Shown piece after piece: positions 56,101-62,100 of a stretch of DNA of 64,000 nt. Where the stretch lies: positions 36,075,231-36,139,230 of the forward strand of contig CM046307.1 in NCBI GenBank assembly GCA_025267735.1, written 5' to 3'. The notes under the pieces are model-generated. The model ran no database searches. It was given only the letters and a program-made list of their open reading frames with translations, and was not told the DNA's origin. The DNA comes from Mactra quadrangularis. Lineage: Eukaryota; Mollusca; Bivalvia; Venerida; Mactridae. The stretch's first letter is position 1. The number at the start of each line of letters is the position of its first letter. Made by a program: the position numbers and the translations under genes.

Positions 56101-59100
56101 TTATATTTAAAGAGTTGATGATATACTGTAATACATCAACAATCTTCAATTTAAGCATTTGTCCTGGACAATCATTTGTTTGCTTAACCAACTAAAAATT
56201 TCTTAATGCTACCAAAAATCTGCATAAAAATGCATATAGTAAATCTTACTAAAGTGATATAATAGATTTATATCCATTTTTGTTGACTGGTTCACTTTAA
56301 AGTATAACACTTGTATGTATAATTGTAGATGGATATATTTGAACTAAGTGCTGTTGATCTTGGTAAATTAAGTAAAATAAAGATAAAACATGATGGTTCT
56401 GGACCAGGCTCAGGATGGTTTCTTGATAAAGTTGTAATCAAAGAAAATGAAGATACAACTATAAGATATGTGTTTAGATATGAAAGGTAAGCTTTACCAT
56501 ATTATAAAGTAATTTGTTTTAGCTATCAATGAGCCGATATTATTAATTATCATTTGATTGATTTTTAGCTCGACTTTTCAAAGAAATGTAGAGCTCTCCT
56601 ACTCGCCCTAGTGTCGGCATCAAAGTCCGTGTCCATATTTCTGTTTAAAGTTTTTGTGCAGTAAAATATATTTTACTATAATGTTTTTTTAAGGTATCAA
56701 CTTCAATTTTTTGATATACATTTCTTATTGTTAACCACGTCTCATGTGACATGGTTCATAACTCCATATACATTTTTTAGAATTTTCTCTCCTTGAACTG
56801 TTTAATTTCTTTAGGTATTGACTTCAAACTTTAAATATATGTTCCTTATTATCAACACATCTGATGTGACAAAGTTTATAACTCCAAATACATTCTTTTT
56901 CAGAATTATCTCCCCTTGAACTTAGAATTTTTTTAAACAAAATATTTGTTTTTACTGCTACTGTTTTTTCTGTAGGTATCGGTTTCAAATTTTAAATATG
57001 TTCCTTATTATCAACCACATCTCACGTGACAAGGTTCATTACTCCAAATACATTTTTTTTTAAATTGTCTCCCGTGAACTTAAAATTTTCTTTAAAAAGA
57101 AAACATTATTTTTTACTTTAACTTCTTTATTTCTTAAGGTATCATTTTTAAATTTTCAAATATGTATGTTCCTTTTCAACAACCACATCTCATATGACAA
57201 ATACTTACTCAGTCGAGCATGCTGTCTCTACTGACTGCTCTTGTTGTTGTTGGTATCTATATATTTACTTACACTTGTATAACATTTAAACTAAATGAGT
57301 CCCTGAGTATTTTCTGATTGAGAAAATTTGGACCTTCCTGGTCAGTGCATTAACAATTGACATTGAATCTCTTAGGAGGATAATCAAACTTTCAGTCATC
57401 CCTCTGTAGCGGTCTGTCTTTTCTTTAAGGGATAAATGCCCATCCACTGGCAAAGGTTTGTGCTTAGTAATGGTTCAAAGCTTGGATATTGAGATCTTAG
57501 TCTGTCCATGAACATTGATTATGTTGACTGACCACCCTAAAAATTGTAGAAGAGCTACTTTAGGCACCATAAACTGAATTCAAATTTCATTTTGTTTTTG
57601 TAAAATCTAAAATCCAAATACAGTTTTAGATGAAAAGTCCTGTCTTAATAATAAGTCAATGTATTGTTTGTATGATGTTCTGATGGACCTTCTAAGTTAT
57701 CACAGTATTAATGTTGTTACTGTATACAGTTAATTTGGTCAGAAGAAACCCTTCTTGTTTATTCCAAAATCATGCTATTTGGACAAATTTCAAGTCCTAG
57801 TTGCTTAATTACAGAAGAAATAACATCTTTATATAGAAGCTATTGCTTTTTTAACTCAACTTTTCGAAGAAAATGAGAGCTTTTACTGTCACCCGGGCGT
57901 CAGCATTGGCGTTGGCATTGCAAATCAAGGTTAAAGTTTTTACAAATTTAAATAACTTCAATACTGTCAAAGATATTCAACTCAAACTTGGAATACTTAT
58001 TCATCATCACTACCTCCACCTTAGTATGAAGGCCCATAACCCTGGCTCCACTTTTTTAGGAGTTATGCGCCATTTTTACTTAGAAAACATCCAAAATCAA
58101 GGTTAAAGTTTTTACTGATTAAAATAACTTCAATACTGTCAAAGATATTCAACTCAAACTTGGAATACTTATTCATCATCACTACCTCCACCTTACTATA
58201 TAGGTCCATAACCCTGGCACACTGTTTTATGAGTTATTCTCCTTTTTTTACCTAGAAAACATCCAAATCCAAGGTTAAAGTTCAATACTATCAAAGATTT
58301 TCAACTCAAACTTGGAATACTTATTCATCATTACTACTTCCTCCTTACTCATTACTCCTATTAAAACCCATTCACTGATTAACTGAGAAAAGTCGATCAT
58401 GCTGTCTCCTCTGACAGCTCTTGTTACTATATTTTGTATTATATTGTGTATATATAGATGGTTAGATGAAGGTGATGGTGAGAATGGTGTAGAACAAACA
58501 TTAATGTTATCTGAGATATTAGTTAGTGATGAGGATGAACTCACAGAAGATTTACCGGGTATGTATTTTATCCAAAATATGAAAAAAATAAATGTGCTTG
58601 TTTCATTTTGCACCCATATTTATATGCAATCTGATAAAAACCCGATCTAAAATTCTCAGCTCGCCTACTCACTAATTGGAGATCTGAAGATTCGAACCAG
58701 GATTCATGTGTATCGATTTACAAATCAAATCAAGAATCACTTGTTAATGGAGAAGCATACAGAAATTCATATTATAACAAAAAAGTGAAGAATGACATAA
58801 GATTTTACTACATTGTATTTGGAAAATTCCTATTTCCAGGCGTTTTATGGGCATTTTTTATATAAATGTTTTGTTTTAATGAGTATCAATGAGCATAAAA
58901 TTTTGACACAAAATAATTTGGTTCCTACTTAATCAATCAATAAAAAATAATAAAGAAAAGGAAAACAAAGTTTTGTGATTTTAAATCGGGTCTAAAGCCT
59001 CCAAGGATACTCAGATACTCGCAGCAGTTCTAATTTCAGGGTCACCTTCAGGTGACCTTTTCTCATAATATCCATGACGCAGTCATTATGTTTATGAACT

Positions 59101-62100
59101 TGTTTACATCGTCTATGCCGCGCAATTTGAAAAGACCACCGTCAAATTAGCCTGCAAACCTCAGTCTAAAAATATATTTTACAAAATCAAGTTGCTATTA
59201 ATAGTGTTTCGTATTGATTGGTTGACACAAAGATCATCTGGATGGACCCTAAGACCGACCCTTAGAGATCCTTTATGACAACAGTCTATAGGATATTTGT
59301 TTTCTGTATATACATGTATATGTAAAACTAACTACAGTCTTGTACAATAAAACTTGAAATCATCCTCAAACAGGTGAGCATAATAATAACCATTTACACC
59401 TTTGTAATGTAGAGTAAACCAGTTGCAACTAAAATCTTTGCATGAGGAAATTTCTTTAGCATATGCCTGTTAGAGCATGTTTTAGCACTTCCGACTGAGT
59501 CATTTCAAGGGTACATGTAATATGTGTAGTTTTGTACCTATTTGCGTACTTTTTTTCTTAATTTATCCTTGTAATATTTTCTTTAGCCTTTCAAAGGTCC
59601 GCATGAAAGATTAGGTACATCTAATTTGTAGCCTTATTAAAAAGTGGTTAAACAGGCAAAAACTGCAAAAAGCAGCAAAAATGAAAAAACTCGAAAATGG
59701 CTTTGTTTGTGTAGGCTCATGCTAAGTACTGCTTATAAGCTTAATGACTATGTGAATGACTGTTGATATTTAACTGCGACATTATCAATAGAATCAGGTA
59801 CCATACCACAAAAACTAATACTGTTTTTAATCAAAACATTTTGAGGGCTAACTATTGTAGAGCTATCTACATTTCCATTTTATGGAACACTGAAACCTTT
59901 GATCATTTGACGACTGCAATTTTCACATCTTATTATTATTATATTTTTAGGGTATCCATGGAGAATAGAAACAATAACAGGAAGTGAAGCCCCGTCTGGT
60001 ACCCAATGTTCTGTTGATGTAATATTATATCAATCTGATGGTAAATACCAGTCTGTTGTCATTGGTGATAGAGATAACTTCCAATTTAAATCTGGCTCAT
60101 CAGATATATTTAATGTAAGTCATTTCTTTGTTATGTAACCTGTCTGGTTATTTTAGTATGTAGTATCAATTAGCTGTCAATCCTGGAGTCATGGATTGTA
60201 GGGTCATAAGGGACCTATGGACCTTTGTATAGAGTTGGGTACTGAAATACTTCCAGTGTTTTTTTTTACTTCTGCTAATGTATCAAGTAGGTTGGTTGGC
60301 AGCCACTGGCAGACGTATGCACTTAATGATGGAAAGTGCTAAGATATTGAGATCTAAACCTTTTCTTAAACAGGATAAGATAACCACTTCAATGTAACTA
60401 TTGTTGCTGACAACAACAACAACAACAACAACAATAATAGGCCAATTTGTGCCATTGGACCAAACTTGTTAAATACTTATAATTTAAATGGTATGAAATC
60501 TATTCAGACAGAAATCTAGACTTTTTAGCTGGATTTTTCAATAAAAAATGTGTGGGCATCTGGTGTCATTAACAATTGCATTAAAGTTTTTAATTTACCA
60601 TATATTCCTGCCATTTATAGTCAAATCATTATGATACTTCATACAATGATAACATACCATGTGATATGTGATTAACACGATTAGAAAGTAACCACAACTC
60701 TACCTGGCTTAATTATGGATTATTCCCCTTAGAATTTTTTACGTTAAAGTTTTCAATTTGTTGTATATCTCTGCCATTTATGGTCACATCCTAGTGAAAT
60801 TTCATGAAATGATAACATACCATGTGATAAACTGAATAAGAAAGTAACCACAACTCTACCTGGCTTAATTATGGAATATGTCCCATTTGCAATTAAGTTT
60901 TCAATTTCATGGATTCCTCTCCCATTTATGGTCAAAACATGATGAAATATCATACAATTATTACATACCATGTGATGTACAAAATTAGAAAGTAACCTCA
61001 ACTCTTCCTGGCTTAATTATGTATTTTTCCCTTTGAAAGTTTAGTGTGAAAGTTTTCAATATGTTGGATGTATCTGCCATTTAGGGTCAGATCTTGATGA
61101 AAGTTCATTCAATGATAACATTCTATGTGTTGAACAGAATTAGAAAGCACCACAACTCTACCTGGCTTAATTATGGATTATTTCCCTTTGTATTTGTTGC
61201 ATTAATAGTTAATTTTGCTTTTTCTTTCTCCATGATGAATCATTGCCCTTGATATACCTTTTCATAAGCAATTTATAAAATGTGACTTTTTTTTGTAACA
61301 ACATAAACTTAATCTAAATTTTCCCTATCTGCGGAAAAATCCTGCTTTAATGTTGTTTCCACATTATATTTCTCCATTAACATTTAAGTCATTTTTAGAG
61401 TGTGTTTTAAGAGTTTTAAAGTTCTGTGATTTAATGAGAAGGACATTAATTATAGTGTGCAAATTTTGCACTATACAAATTGACATTACACCAAGGCTTA
61501 TATAACCATGCTTTTAGACAAGTGGCTAATTTGTGTAACAAAGTAATCCTTTGTGTCCAAAGACATATGACTACATATATCCAAGTATAGCTAATCCTTT
61601 AAATGGTGAACAGATTATGAATATTTAGAAATAGGAGGTCCAGCATGTCAGTTTTAGATTTCTAAAGTGTAACAGACTCTAGAGGTAAATATTTGTTAAT
61701 TAATACATACACTATTTTATGTATTTTAGGTGAGAGTTATGGAAGAAATAGTTGATCTATATAAAGTTAGAGTTGGTTTCCATGGTGAAGATGCTGATAA
61801 AGATTGGTTATATGATTTTAAACATTCACCATCATGGCAGATTGATAAGGTTTGTTTGTTATATGATACAACATTATATTGTAAGTCAGATTATGATGTA
61901 AACCTTTAACATTAGCATCAACTAGCTAATGTACGTCAAGATATACATAGTATTAAAAGTTTACAATGTATGGTTTATATGAACTAAAACATTCACATGA
62001 ATGTGCTCCATTATTTAAAAATAAGGAAAGATTAAAAGTATACAGTGCGCTCAAAATTTTAGGAGAAATCCCATTTTTAGGATTAACAGATTCACATATA

